This document shows positions 1 to 10,238 of a stretch of DNA of 64,000 nt, piece by piece. Made by a program: the position numbers and the translations under genes. Each line of letters begins with the position of its first letter. Position 1 is the stretch's first letter. The DNA is from Sclerotinia nivalis (lineage: Eukaryota; Ascomycota; Leotiomycetes; Helotiales; Sclerotiniaceae), in assembly GCA_029531795.1 (NCBI GenBank), contig JAPEIS010000011.1, positions 496,001 through 560,000 on the forward strand. The letters run 5' to 3'. Under the pieces are notes generated by a model, which did no database searches, was not told the origin of the DNA, and was given only the letters and a program-made list of their open reading frames with translations.

Positions 1-857
1 CGTTATATTCGTATACATATACATGCATTTCGTATTGGGGATAGTTTGGAATTTGCAGTTGTGTATTAGACTTAGCTTCTTCTTCTTCAATTAGTGAAGA
101 AAGAAAGAAGCTTTCTGGGTGTCTTCTTGGGGATCTACTAGGTATTCTAGGTATGTTATCTATCTAGATTAGGTAGGTGTGAGATTTTGAATTAGCCTAG
201 CAAGAAGCATTTCTTAGTTGAAATAAAATTATATGATACCCGTTTATATTATGTACCTAACACAATGATCTTTTTTTGTCAGATCTTAATTTTTGGGATT
301 TTTTGGGGAGGATCTTTAGTGGGGGGTAGGTAGGCATTTCTTAAAGGTTTCAAGTCGAGGCATTGGAGATTATTGAACTTTTTGTATTTTTTATATATAA
401 TTACAGCTAGGTGCCTAGTACATAATAGGTATCCTACACGTCTTCTTTGATTTCGAGGATTGGGTTAAGGGGGAAGAGAGAAGAGAGAGGGAGAAGGAAG
501 GAGAAGATCAAATTTGGTGGTGAAGGTGAAGGTGAAGGTGGGAGTGGAAGTGGAAGTGGAAGTCAACAAAAAAGAAAATTTTCACAGCGACCTTGACACG
601 AAGATTAATAATCTTCATTGTACGAGGAGAAAAGCCACATTTACAGTACGGAAACTTTGAGGTTTACTACTAGGTATATTATTTCTCTTAGGGAATCACG
701 CGGGTATCCGTGGTGCTCACTGTTTTGTGGATTGGGAGCTTTCTATATCTTTTGTTTGTGGCTTTATGGAGATTTTCATGAAGACGAATGATAAAGCTCT
801 AAAGGATCTCGATCTCGATCTCGATCTCGATATTGATTATCTTTGGGTTTGGGATTT
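1..857. other. Upstream region of HOP2, no gene seen
   Basis: No open frame of coding character was found. The stretch is T-rich with purine-rich simple sequence at about 520-563 (GGTGAA then AGTGGA units) and a hexamer array at 805-828. It is probably the promoter and distal leader of the HOP2 gene, which begins at 1135, but no transcription start can be fixed from sequence alone. Confidence 0.5.
805..828. repeat. GATCTC hexamer microsatellite
   Basis: Four perfect tandem copies of GATCTC run directly into a degenerate tail (GATATTGAT). It sits just before the larger leader repeats and shares the ATCTCGAT word with them, so it may be a local expansion of that repeat family. Confidence 0.85.
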
Positions 858-1127
858 CTTTTCATAAACATCACTCAGCTCTACCACATCTCGACATCGA
901 TATCGATCATCTTTGTGTTTAAGACTTCTATTCATAAATACCACTCGCCAAATAAATATTCACCTTTGTATTTAGGGTTTCTATTCATGAATACCACTCA
1001 ACTCTACCAGATCTCGATATCAATTACCTTTTCATAAACATCACTCAGCTCTACCACATCTCGACATCGATATCGACCATCCCTGCGCCTAAGACCCCTA
1101 CTCATAAATACCACTCACCAAATAAAT
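858..1127. repeat. Tandem leader repeats upstream of HOP2
   Basis: A 100-bp block at 858-957 recurs at 1028-1127, offset by exactly 170 bp. A diverged partial copy (about 960-1026) lies between. A finer unit, roughly CTTTGTGTTT followed by TTCATAAATACCACTC, can be traced about five times from 841 to 1110. The last copy ends seven bases before the HOP2 ATG, so the array occupies the proximal promoter or 5' leader. Differences between the two 100-bp copies are nearly all T in the first versus C in the second. Confidence 0.85.
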
Positions 1128-1134
1128 CATCACC

Positions 1135-2213
1135 ATGCCACCCAAACGGAAAAAGTCTCTTCTTGACCCCTCAACCGAATCTCCCATCCCAGATGATAAC
1201 TTCGACGTCGCGTCAATCGCATCTGTTCCCTCTACCGCCTCCGCCACACCCATCAAACCCAAAGCCAAAAAACCTAAAATCGAGAAAGCTGAGAAAAATG
1301 AGAAGGTTAAAGCAACGCCCAAAGCCAAAACTTCTGCTAAAGAAAAAGCTCCTGCGAAGGATAAAGAGGGTAAAGATTCTAAGGGAAAAGTTGTTGCTAA
1401 GGATGTAAAGGAGGTGAAGGAGGTAAAGGAGACTAAAGAGACCAAGGTAATAGGTAAAGATGGGAAGGAGAAAGTAAAGGCAGTTACGGGGGATGAGGCA
1501 CAGGAGGTTTTGATGGAGTATTTGATTAGGGAGAACAGACCTTTTAGTGCGGGGGATGTTAGTGGTAATTTACATGGTAAGGTATGTATTACCTTCTGTC
1601 TCATTCTGTCATCTCACTATCACCTCATTCCACTTCGTTTCACATCCTCTTCTATCTACATTAAAGCAACACATACTAATAATCTCCCCAGGTAACCAAA
1701 ACCCTCACCGATAAACTCCTAAAAGAACTCTCCAACTCCGGTCTCATCAATGGAAAAGGTACAAATGGTGATGGAAAAGGTTCTCAATGGGTATACTGGG
1801 CATTACAATCCCCCTCCACTCTTTCACCCGAAGAACTCGCGGCTATGGATCTTGAAATCGAGAATTTGCGAGCTAAAATCCCGGAATTGAGAATGGATGT
1901 TAAGAAACTTAATATTAAACTTGGGGGATTGCAAAAAGAACTAGGGGTTGCGGAGTTGAAGGAGAGGATTGAGAAATTGGAGGAGGAGAAGAGGGAGAAG
2001 GAGGGGAGGTTGAGGGGATTGAAGGAGGGAGGAGTGAAAGTGGTGAGGAAGGAGGAGGTGGAGAGGGTGGGGAAAGAATTGAGTTATTGGGGACGGATGA
2101 GGGGGGTTAGGAAGAGGGGATTTTTGAATGTGGAGGGGGTTTTGTTGGAGGGGATGGGGAGGGAGGAGATTTGGGAGAGGGCGGGGATTGAGGGAGATGA
2201 GGAGGAGGGTTGA
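1135..2213 (+). CDS. HOP2: Homologous-pairing protein 2 (Hop2/TBPIP-like)
   Basis: Two exons, 1135-1581 and 1692-2213, with a 110-nt intron (GTATGT donor, CCCCAG acceptor) give a 322-residue protein. The N-terminal ~110 residues are Lys/Ala/Ser-rich and low complexity. They are followed by a winged-helix segment (VLMEYLIRENRPFSAGDV, then a second half after the intron ending GSQWVYWAL). From about residue 205 there is a long charged coiled coil of Glu/Lys/Leu heptads. This order is that of Hop2/TBPIP, the meiotic partner of Mnd1 that helps Dmc1/Rad51 pair homologous chromosomes in the nucleus. The Lys-rich N-terminal extension makes it longer than the ~220-residue animal and yeast proteins. 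The ATG at 1135 has a good context (CACC before it). The 3' third of exon 2 is strongly G-rich on the coding strand. Confidence 0.85.
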
Positions 2214-2821
2214 GGATGGATGTGGGAGTTGATATGATGTGTTTGCTTATTTGTTTGCTTAATTATAGGCTATAGATGAAAGGCAATGGAGATTGACATG
2301 GGAATTAAAATGGGAATGAAGGATTATAGGAAAATGTATGGGCCTATCAGATGGCTGTCTCAAGATCATAAATTCGGGAGGAGAAGACCTAGCTAATACA
2401 TAGCTGGCCAATATCATCAATCGCCCACACTATATACAAACAAAGAGGACATTTTAATTTCATATGATATTCATACCTCAGATTAAACTATTTAGTATCC
2501 TCTTGAACATATTCAATAAGTACTTTCTTGATTTAGTATAGAGTTATGATAAGATGGATCATTGGTCGTTTCCTTCTCCATATTCCCGTTATTCCCGTTT
2601 TGACGAGAAATATTAGGCCTGAATGGGTTTAGTGAAGATGAGACGAGGACAGGTGTGCTGATTCAGCATATTCACTGACAAGCGAATTACATTACATTAC
2701 TCTTGCTTTGGGCGGTTTTCTGTTGTCTTCAACTCCCTACAACACGATCGTATTTTAACTCCACCGTCTTCAAACCAGGGCGTAACGCATATAAGCACTT
2801 CAATACTTCGATCTAATCACC
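2214..2821. other. Intergenic, HOP2 3' flank and DUF7924 promoter
   Basis: No supported gene. The first part should hold the HOP2 3' UTR. The last ~100 bases are pyrimidine-rich and lead to an ATG at 2822 in good context (AATCACC before it). Confidence 0.4.
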
Positions 2822-4068
2822 ATGGCTGGTTTTTTAGCACCTTCAGCCACTGAGGAGGAGGAATTCCTTTGTCAAGCCGGACACAGGAAGCAACTTCCGA
2901 CGATGTGCTTGAACCGTCTGCAAAACGAGTTCGAACATCTTCACCTGTAGTTTGGAAGACAGTTAGTGAAGCGCGGGTTCAATTTTGGAGAGATAATGGA
3001 ACCTGGCCGACAGAAGAAGAGAAAACAATGGAAACAATAGAGTCGTTTCGAGATATGGCTAAGTATATGCGTGCCCAAAAAAGACCCCTGAGTCGCATAG
3101 GCTCAGACGCTAGTTTGAATACGGGAACGACTTCATCTGAATTGCAAAGCAGCCTAAATTCGGAGGTTCAGAAGAATGCTCCATACATACATCCAACCTT
3201 CGAACTACAAATGAAAGGATTTGGTAGTTTCATGGATAAGTCCCACGAAGGCATTACTGCTGAAAGCAAAAAGCTTTGTGATACGCTTCAGGATGCACCA
3301 CAGCTACCGCCTGAACATACCCTATTCTCTGATGATGAGCTTCTCGAAAAGACGCTCTCAAGGATGAGGGGCGCAAACAAGCCTAAGGTGGTTCGCGACA
3401 TTGTACAGCTCATTGTTCCTTCGGCAGAGATATTGGCCACTCGGGGAGCCAAGCACTTGGAGATTCTCCGAGAGACTACGAATGCATGTTGGGTCAACTC
3501 TCACGCTTTTATCTACCCCTCTGATTTACGTTCTGGTCTTCGTCCACAGCCTGATTTTGGTCTTGGGTTCAAGCGAGGAGCATTCAGTCGAGAGCAGCTT
3601 CAAAGATTACAAATTTTTATCGGCGATCCACTTACTGATATCTCCTGGATTGCACCAACATACGATATGTATTTCCCGTTTCTTTCCAGCGAGGTGCAGT
3701 CCGGATCAGACGACCTCAACATTGCTGATCTGCAAAATGCTTACACTCAGTTCATTGCCCTAGGAGGTTTGTACAAATTCTTCAGTTTAGTTGGCCGAGA
3801 GAACGAGTTACATCGAGAAATCAATGGCTTCTCCATATCTCACAGCGAGATGATGGTGAGAATTTGGGGACATTATATCGTTATTGAAGAAAATGAGGCC
3901 AAATTTTACCGTCGTCCGATTGCGCAATTCAGCATCCTGCCAATGTCACGGCAAGACGAGAGATGGACGGCATATACATTTGTCAAGAATATCTATGACC
4001 TATGGGTTCCTGAACATTTCAAAAGAATCTGCTCGGTTATCGATATGCTACCGGCAGATTTGAACTGA
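2822..4068 (+). pseudogene. DUF7924-like fungal protein, frame probably disrupted
   Basis: From 2869 to 4068 there is a 399-codon frame with no ATG at its 5' end (it opens on TTG after an in-frame TGA at 2851). The best initiator, ATG 2822, is in another frame and reads MAGFLAPSATEEEEFL before losing frame near 2866-2871. The long frame has the hallmarks I associate with DUF7924 proteins: VQFWRDNGTWP near the start, then CWVNSHAFIYPSDL, QPDFGLGFKRGAFS, YDMYFPFLSSEV and VYDLW-type segments (here IYDLWVPEHFKRICS). Their function is unknown. After the stop, the next frame reads FELMSLSGIKNL, which resembles the family's usual C-terminal extension, so there may be a second frameshift near 4063. 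An internal ATG at 3028 could still give a truncated protein. A sequencing error or an undetected intron near 2850-2890 is the main alternative. Confidence 0.6.
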
Positions 4069-4802
4069 TGTCTCTGAGCGGGATTAAGAATTTACCTTCT
4101 CACGTTCAGGAATGCCTTAACGACAAGATGATTATAGCTTAGCCGATGAACAACGCGTACCAGACTTTCAACCAAGTGTTCAGCAAATCACCCCCGCCCC
4201 AACAATCTAGACTAAGTCCAGCAACTCTAAGAAGAAAAAGACGAAATGAGGAGTTGTGTTTACTGTTCAACCAAAGCCCCGGCTGTACCTCCCGAGACAC
4301 TTATGAAAAATATCAGATGTCTATTGTTACGAAGGATTACGAATATTAAATGTAGCAGCGTGGATTTGATGTCGATGTTAAGATACCCGTTATTTCTATG
4401 AATTAACTTTGGCGCTCATCTTTGATTGAGCAGGGAATTTGATTTCGAGATGTATATGAATATAAATATGGTGGCTGATAACAAAGTGATTGAACTGTAT
4501 ATCTTTGGATAAGATTGTCTAAATATAAAGAGTATCTGATATGGATTAGAGCTCTATTGGTTCTGGTATTACTTGAGACTAATTGGGACGAATTGGGATT
4601 AGCATGCTATGTTATGATACTTATATATATTTATATATCTTTTAATATTGTGAGATATATATCTAGTGTATATGCAGTATAATTGGTGTAATTGGTGTAA
4701 TTGGTGTAATATAATATATACGGAATAACTACTCTCCTCTCCTCATTCCTCCTCATTCTATCTCCGACCCCTCCGCCAATCCCCACTCCCATATCCCTAT
4801 CC
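4069..4802. other. Convergent intergenic region with decayed tail
   Basis: The first ~250 bases seem to be the decayed C-terminal extension of the DUF7924 gene, readable only in shifted frames with stops. The rest is AT-rich, including a perfect ATTGGTGTA array (three copies, 4682-4708), and is the shared 3' flank with the convergent CHL1 gene. Confidence 0.45.
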
Positions 4803-7722
4803 CTACCCCTCCCTCCTCTCCCTACAAAACCTCCCCAGTCCCCCCATCAACCTCCCAAACTCATTCCCACTCCCACTCCCATCCCCCGCACCCCCACCCT
4901 CCTCCCCCCTAACCCCCTCCCTAATCCACCCCGCCAACTTCCCCATCACCCTCTCCCCCCTATACCTCTCATCCAGCATCAAAATCCCCGCCCAATCGCC
5001 CCGATGTCTAATCGCCCTCCCCACACTCTGATTAACGGCCCTCATACAAACATTCTCGAAAAAATCCCTCGCTTCGCGTTTTGCCAATTGGACGATTTGA
5101 TCTCTTGATATTTTTTCCCCATTTTCCTTCCCCTCCTTCTTCTCCTTCTTCTCCCCTTCGGATTCAAGAGAAGATATTCTCTCCACAGCACTCTCCTCAA
5201 TAAATCTCAACTTCCTCTTCCACTCCGCCGTGTGCACATTCGGAAATGGTAGTCCGACGATTACCACGCATCTCCCCAAGGCATCGCTAAAATTAATTCC
5301 CTCGCTCAATTTCCCCCCCACGACACTAAATAATAAACCACCCTTTCCCTCTGCAATACTCTTTGCATAATCCGCTAGAATGGTTTCCACGCTCTCTTCT
5401 TTGGTTTCTTGGAATACTTGTTTTTTTTCTGCTAATCTCTCCAGTATGGATTTTGCACTTCCGCTTCCGCTTCCAGTTCCCGAGTTTGGTATCGAAAAGC
5501 GAGAGAGGATTGTAGATAAAAAGTTATAGGAGGGAAAAAATACAACCACGCCGTCGGGAACTATAGTGCAGATATTTAGTAAAACCCTACCTAATTCATC
5601 CATCATATCCGTATTGCCTCTATTGGCAAACGTCCATTTAAAAGGGATTCCCGTCGGACCCCTCGATACCGTACTTGCGAAGAGATGAGTTTTCGGAATG
5701 ACGTGGCCGCAGGATAATGTGGTGATTTTATGCGCAGGGATGGAAGGGAAGAGGATGGAGGTGTAGTCTGAGAAGGGGGACATGGTTCCACCGGCTAGGA
5801 TGATGGCGCGTGCTGAGCTTACGATGGATTCGAAGTGAGAGGCGGGGTTTAGGAGTTGGAATTTGAGGGTTATGAGGTCGGGAGAGGCGGGTGGAGACTG
5901 GGAAGTGGGTTTGAGGAAGAAGAGTTGGCCTTCGGTTGTTGGGTGGGTGAGGGCGAGGAGGAGTGAGGTGAGGGTGTGTAGGATGGGTGTGGTTGATTTG
6001 GGGGGTTCTTTGTTGTTGTGTAGTAGGGTGGATGCTTGTTTTATGCTACGCATATTATCGCTGTAGGATTCGGCTTTTCGGGCTAATTTACTTTCTTGGA
6101 GATATCGGATTAATTTGAAGAGATCGATTTGATCGGCTCCCTTTCCGGCTAGAAGTTCTTTTTGATCAACTACTCCGTCTATTGCCTACCCAATTTGTTA
6201 GCACATTTCCATTCACTTATCTCGCAATACTTCTTCTTCTTATCCCATACCCCTCATAGTAGACCCAGAATAAAAAAAGAGTAACACATACCGTCCCCTC
6301 CGACCTCTTCATCAAATAACCCACCAAACTATCCACAACCCTTATGGCCTGGGCCACATAAATTCTATTTTTCCCCTTCAACCTCTTAGCAAACTTCTTG
6401 AAATAATTACCCAACATTTCCTTCCCCGATTTCAACTCTTTCAACGACATTTCCGTCCCATAAATCCCCGCTATCGCATCCATCAAATTATGCGCTTCAT
6501 CTATAATCACAACATGTCCTTTGAGACTAATACCTAATGCTTCTCTCGCGCTCTTCTGCAAAAGTAATGGATAAGGAAGCGTAACGATTTCCGCGGGCTT
6601 GATAGCAGATCGTGAGGCATAGTATGGACAAATAGAAATTTCCTTTCCTAGAGTTCCCATATCTTCGATATCGCGGATGGTAGCCAGTGCATGATCGCGA
6701 AAAGTAGTGACGAGGGGTTTATTATCTTTATTTGGAAGATGAGGACATTTGTGTTCTTTTGGGGTAGAAGATTGTTGAAGTTCGGCACAACGTTCGTTTA
6801 TTGCTGTTACTGAATTGAGTTTATTTACTTTAGGATTGATACAGAGATTTTTGCGGGAACCGAGGGTAAGGTGTTTGAGGTGTTCATGGAGGTTATGTTT
6901 ATTTTTATCTGTGGTTTTTGACGGGGAGTCTTCTGGTGGCATGGATGGTGAGAACTCTACCCGTCGGAGTTCGTTGATGAATTGGGTTAGCTGGGAATGA
7001 GTTCTCGAGCAGTAGAAAATCTATTAATTGTCAGTAGTTGATCCAAAACCATTGAGGCTTGTCAAAACCTTCATCTCATCATCTGGCTCCTCTTCTTCGT
7101 CTTCTACTTTCTTATTCCACATCCCTATACTCTTCTTTAACTCTAACGTCTCTTTGGAGAAAATTGCCTCATCTCCAGTCTTTTTCTTCCCGCTACCACC
7201 AACCTCTCCATCACTATCCCAATCATCTAATAAAAACTCGTCTTCGTCACCACCATCCTCTCCCACAAGATGCCCCTCTCCATCTCCCTCAACCTTCCTC
7301 CTCTTGCCACCCCTCATATTCCCATCCCCACTCATCCTACCCCTCTCATATTTCTCCCTCTCCCTAATCCTCCCCAACTTCCTCTCCATCTCCTCCCTCC
7401 TACCAACCAATTCCTTCTTCTTCCTCTCCTTCGCCGCTTCAATCATCCACTCCGGCTCCTCCGAATTTTCAAACCCTTCATTCAAAATCCCCTCAAATTC
7501 CTTCCTTTTAAAATCCCTCAACCACGTTAAACTCCCACAGATCAAACTCAGACTCTTACCCGTACCCGTTGGACTTTCTAGAATCCCTATTTTTCCCTGT
7601 TCCAAAACATCATATACGGTTTGCATGAATGTTTCTTGAATTGGATAGGGAGTATATGGGTGATGGAAATCTTTCTTGTGGATTTTTACCTCTCCATCTG
7701 GCATATTGTCTGCGAGATCCAT
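4803..7722 (-). CDS. CHL1: ATP-dependent DNA helicase Chl1 (DDX11 family)
   Basis: Three exons on the minus strand, 7722-7069, 7020-6292 and 6185-4803, give about 921 residues. Motifs: N-terminal Q-like region [12 protein letters not shown]; Walker A SPTGTGKS (Lys ~56); motif Ia [10 protein letters not shown]; four Fe-S cluster cysteines at about 278, 296, 310 and 349; DEAH box [10 protein letters not shown] (~392); motif V SEGINFSD; and motif [14 protein letters not shown]. This is the XPD/FANCJ/Chl1 iron-sulfur helicase layout, with Chl1-like HD1 insertion and C-terminus. Chl1 acts in sister-chromatid cohesion and replication in the nucleus. Intron 1 is only 48 nt, a multiple of three, with a weak GTTTTG donor, a CTGAC branch and a TAG acceptor. 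Its removal joins EMK to [10 protein letters not shown] exactly as expected. Intron 2 is 106 nt (GTATGT). The ATG at 7722 is the first in frame. An upstream TTTTAG could end a 5' intron, so an extra N-terminal exon is possible. Confidence 0.9.
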
Positions 7723-8362
7723 CGCTTCGAAACGATGGATCTCAGCCAATAATTTCTAAAAGAGTAATTGATAGGATTTGGATTAGAAGAACGATCGACA
7801 GAAGCATAGATATTTCCTCAGATCTCGTGGCACAGGTAGATGTTTACCCAGGTATTTTTAGAACTAAGAGAGACGCGCTTTGTTTGAATTTAAAAACGCG
7901 AAGTCACGCTTTTTGGCGTAAAGTAAAATGAAAGATGTATTTGTAGTGTTCATTTCCACCAAGGTATTGTTGCAAAATGGATTGTGCTGAGGAAGTTATG
8001 GATAACATTGGAGAGGTCAGGTTGTAGGAATACTTGAAAGTTAAGTACCCGTATTTTATTTATTATCTTGATTGCGCTTATCTATTCCATTCACGCTTAG
8101 GGAGAGAGGAGTGGAGGCTGAAATACAGCAGTGTCAGATCATGATATTGGATTTACCAATAGACAAGTCTGGAGCAAATTCAGTATGACTGGCCGTGATA
8201 GTAAAAATTCAGTCATCGAAATGTCATATGGATATTATGCCATGCCCGCTATCTAAAGTTACACTCATGATTCTTATGCTTTCCTCTCATCTGTGCATAT
8301 CATTTTCCACCCTTCCACCCCTTCCACCAGAGGTTATGTAAAGCTGTACCACAATACCCAGC
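7723..8362. other. Intergenic between CHL1 and RPN12
   Basis: Holds the CHL1 promoter and the RPN12 3' UTR (both genes on the minus strand). No further gene seen. Confidence 0.5.
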
Positions 8363-9304
8363 CTATACAATCGTCTCCAACTCCCTAGCATAACCAAGTG
8401 TATTCTCAATTGCTGTCATACTAACTTCCTTCTCCTCGGCCACCTCTCCAGCCTCCACACCACCCTTCAACTTTTGATTGGGGAAGTATATCCGTCCATC
8501 TTCAATCAACCATCCTCTATGTTGCGCAAATTGTATTACTGCTCCTTCTGATGGTAAGAAGAGGAGATTCTTTGTGGATGAGATGGGTATGGATGGGTAT
8601 GCTGTTTCGGAAGATGAGGCAATTTCAGAGCGGATTTGGTTAATCAGGATCTGTTGGTAAACCGTTAGTTAGTAAACTTGTACTCTTCGCAGTAGTAGCT
8701 CATTTAACCTCGCAGTTGATAGACAATAAAAGGACACAGCGCAACAACAAAACCAACTCACCTCACTGAAAACTCCATACTCCTCACTCGGCACCTTACC
8801 ACCCTCCATCGCCCTCCAAACCAAATCATAACTACCTTCCATCAACCATCTCTCCAACTTAATCGGGTACCCCAAATATTTATCCTCCTCAACCTTCTTT
8901 CCACCATTCTCACCCCTCAGCTCCAAGCCCTCCAATTCCGTATGAAAGCCTGCATAATCTCCCTGCGTCAACAACAACAAAAGATATAATCCCGTAATCT
9001 TGTTCTTCTCTCCCGAACTCTTAACGCTGAAATTGTCGGCTGGTAGCTCGTAGTATGGGGTTAATTGATGAACATAACGTGTGAAAGCAGCTGAATCTTT
9101 TGCACGAATAGAAACCAAGGCACCCGTTTCGAAGACTTCGCGAGCAAGAGATAATATAGACGATGAGGTTGATGCTTGAGGAGTCAAGGCATTTAATTTG
9201 AGAAGTGTGAGTTTAGCTTTGGAGAGGAGTGATGAGCTCTCTTGGTAGGGTGTTGATGGGGATTTGAGTTTCTGGAGAATTGTTTGAAGATCGCGTTCTG
9301 ACAT
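8363..9304 (-). CDS. RPN12: 26S proteasome regulatory subunit Rpn12 (PSMD8)
   Basis: Exons 9304-8762 and 8650-8363 with a 111-nt intron (GTGAGT donor, CAG acceptor) encode 276 residues, matching the ~270 of the family. The N-terminal half is helical. The signature stretch GLYLLLLLTQGDYAGFHTE is followed by KYLGYPIKLERWLMEGSYD, and the second exon carries the PCI/winged-helix end (EGAVIQFAQHRGWLIEDGRI, then a helix ending at the stop). Rpn12 is a lid subunit of the 19S regulatory particle. The start ATG lies in a clear position, with no in-frame coding character upstream. Ordinary codon use and no sign of damage. Confidence 0.92.
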
Positions 9305-10238
9305 TTTGATTGTTTAAAATTTTGGATGGTTGTGTAATTGGAGAATTTAGAGAAAAAATTATTCGTTAAGGTGGCAGGGCGAAGATGTTGGTATGATTTG
9401 CCAGGTGTAATATGAAGCTTTGGAGATGACAAGGTAGCTATCGAGCCGCGTTGGTGGAAGCAACCTTATGGCGCTTAGTCATAGTTTTTATTTAGCCTGA
9501 GGCTGGTCAAAGCGCAACTTCGAGGATGCCTCTCGCATCTGAGACCATCACCTGATTGACCTCCATTTCTGGACTTCGTACAACTTCAGCTCGAACAACT
9601 AGTGGAGGAATATATCTATAAATCCATCCCTTTTTTCTGTTGCATATCTTAATTTTCTGGTTCTCGGAAATATATAATTTTGTTCTGGTTACTTAGGAAA
9701 TACAAACCAATTAAAATCGTATCACACAATCAAATCACAATCAAAATACTCATCACATCATAATCTACAAACTTGTCATTCTTGCTTCCTATCATTCATA
9801 ACCATTCTAGTATGTATGCAGTATTTGCAATGATCTTTTACCTTTTGCTATGATCATATCACCTCATAAAATAACTCCCCGCTTCCCAATTCAAGAAAAA
9901 AGTAAAGCAAATTTCCATATTTCCCAAATTTCCGTCGTTACCCTATTATGCAGAATTGCAGAGAAGGCAAGTAAAAGCAATGGACTTTGTAATTGACTCC
10001 AGATGCATTAGAAGGAACCAAGGTCAAACTTTCTATGATACAATCGTAATATGTTCGGAGATATGTGTGTAAGTAGGTCGGATGTTGATTGTTGGTGTCC
10101 GAGGAAAATTTTAGGTGAAAATCGAATAACCAAAGGTACAAGAGAAGAGAAGATCGTAAATCGATGTATGTGTCAAGAAGTCCGAAAGATCCAATGGTCA
10201 AGCGACAGTGCCAATTGAACCCAAAAGTGCGGTCCAAA
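9305..10238. other. Intergenic, RPN12 promoter and 3' UTR of CCCH gene
   Basis: A 934-bp stretch with no supported ORF. It should contain the 3' UTR of the minus-strand CCCH gene and, next to 9305, the RPN12 promoter. Confidence 0.5.

Noticed and set aside
843..1037. 64-codon plus-strand ORF in the HOP2 leader
   Set aside because: It is simply a reading of the tandem leader repeats and has no independent coding support.
4146..4349. 67-codon ORF after the DUF7924 gene
   Set aside because: It overlaps what looks like the decayed C-terminal extension in another frame; more likely a shadow of that remnant.
7028..7639. 203-codon plus-strand ORF opposite CHL1 exon 1
   Set aside because: Antisense shadow of the acidic/Lys-rich CHL1 insert; its Ser/Pro-rich content comes from complementing those codons.
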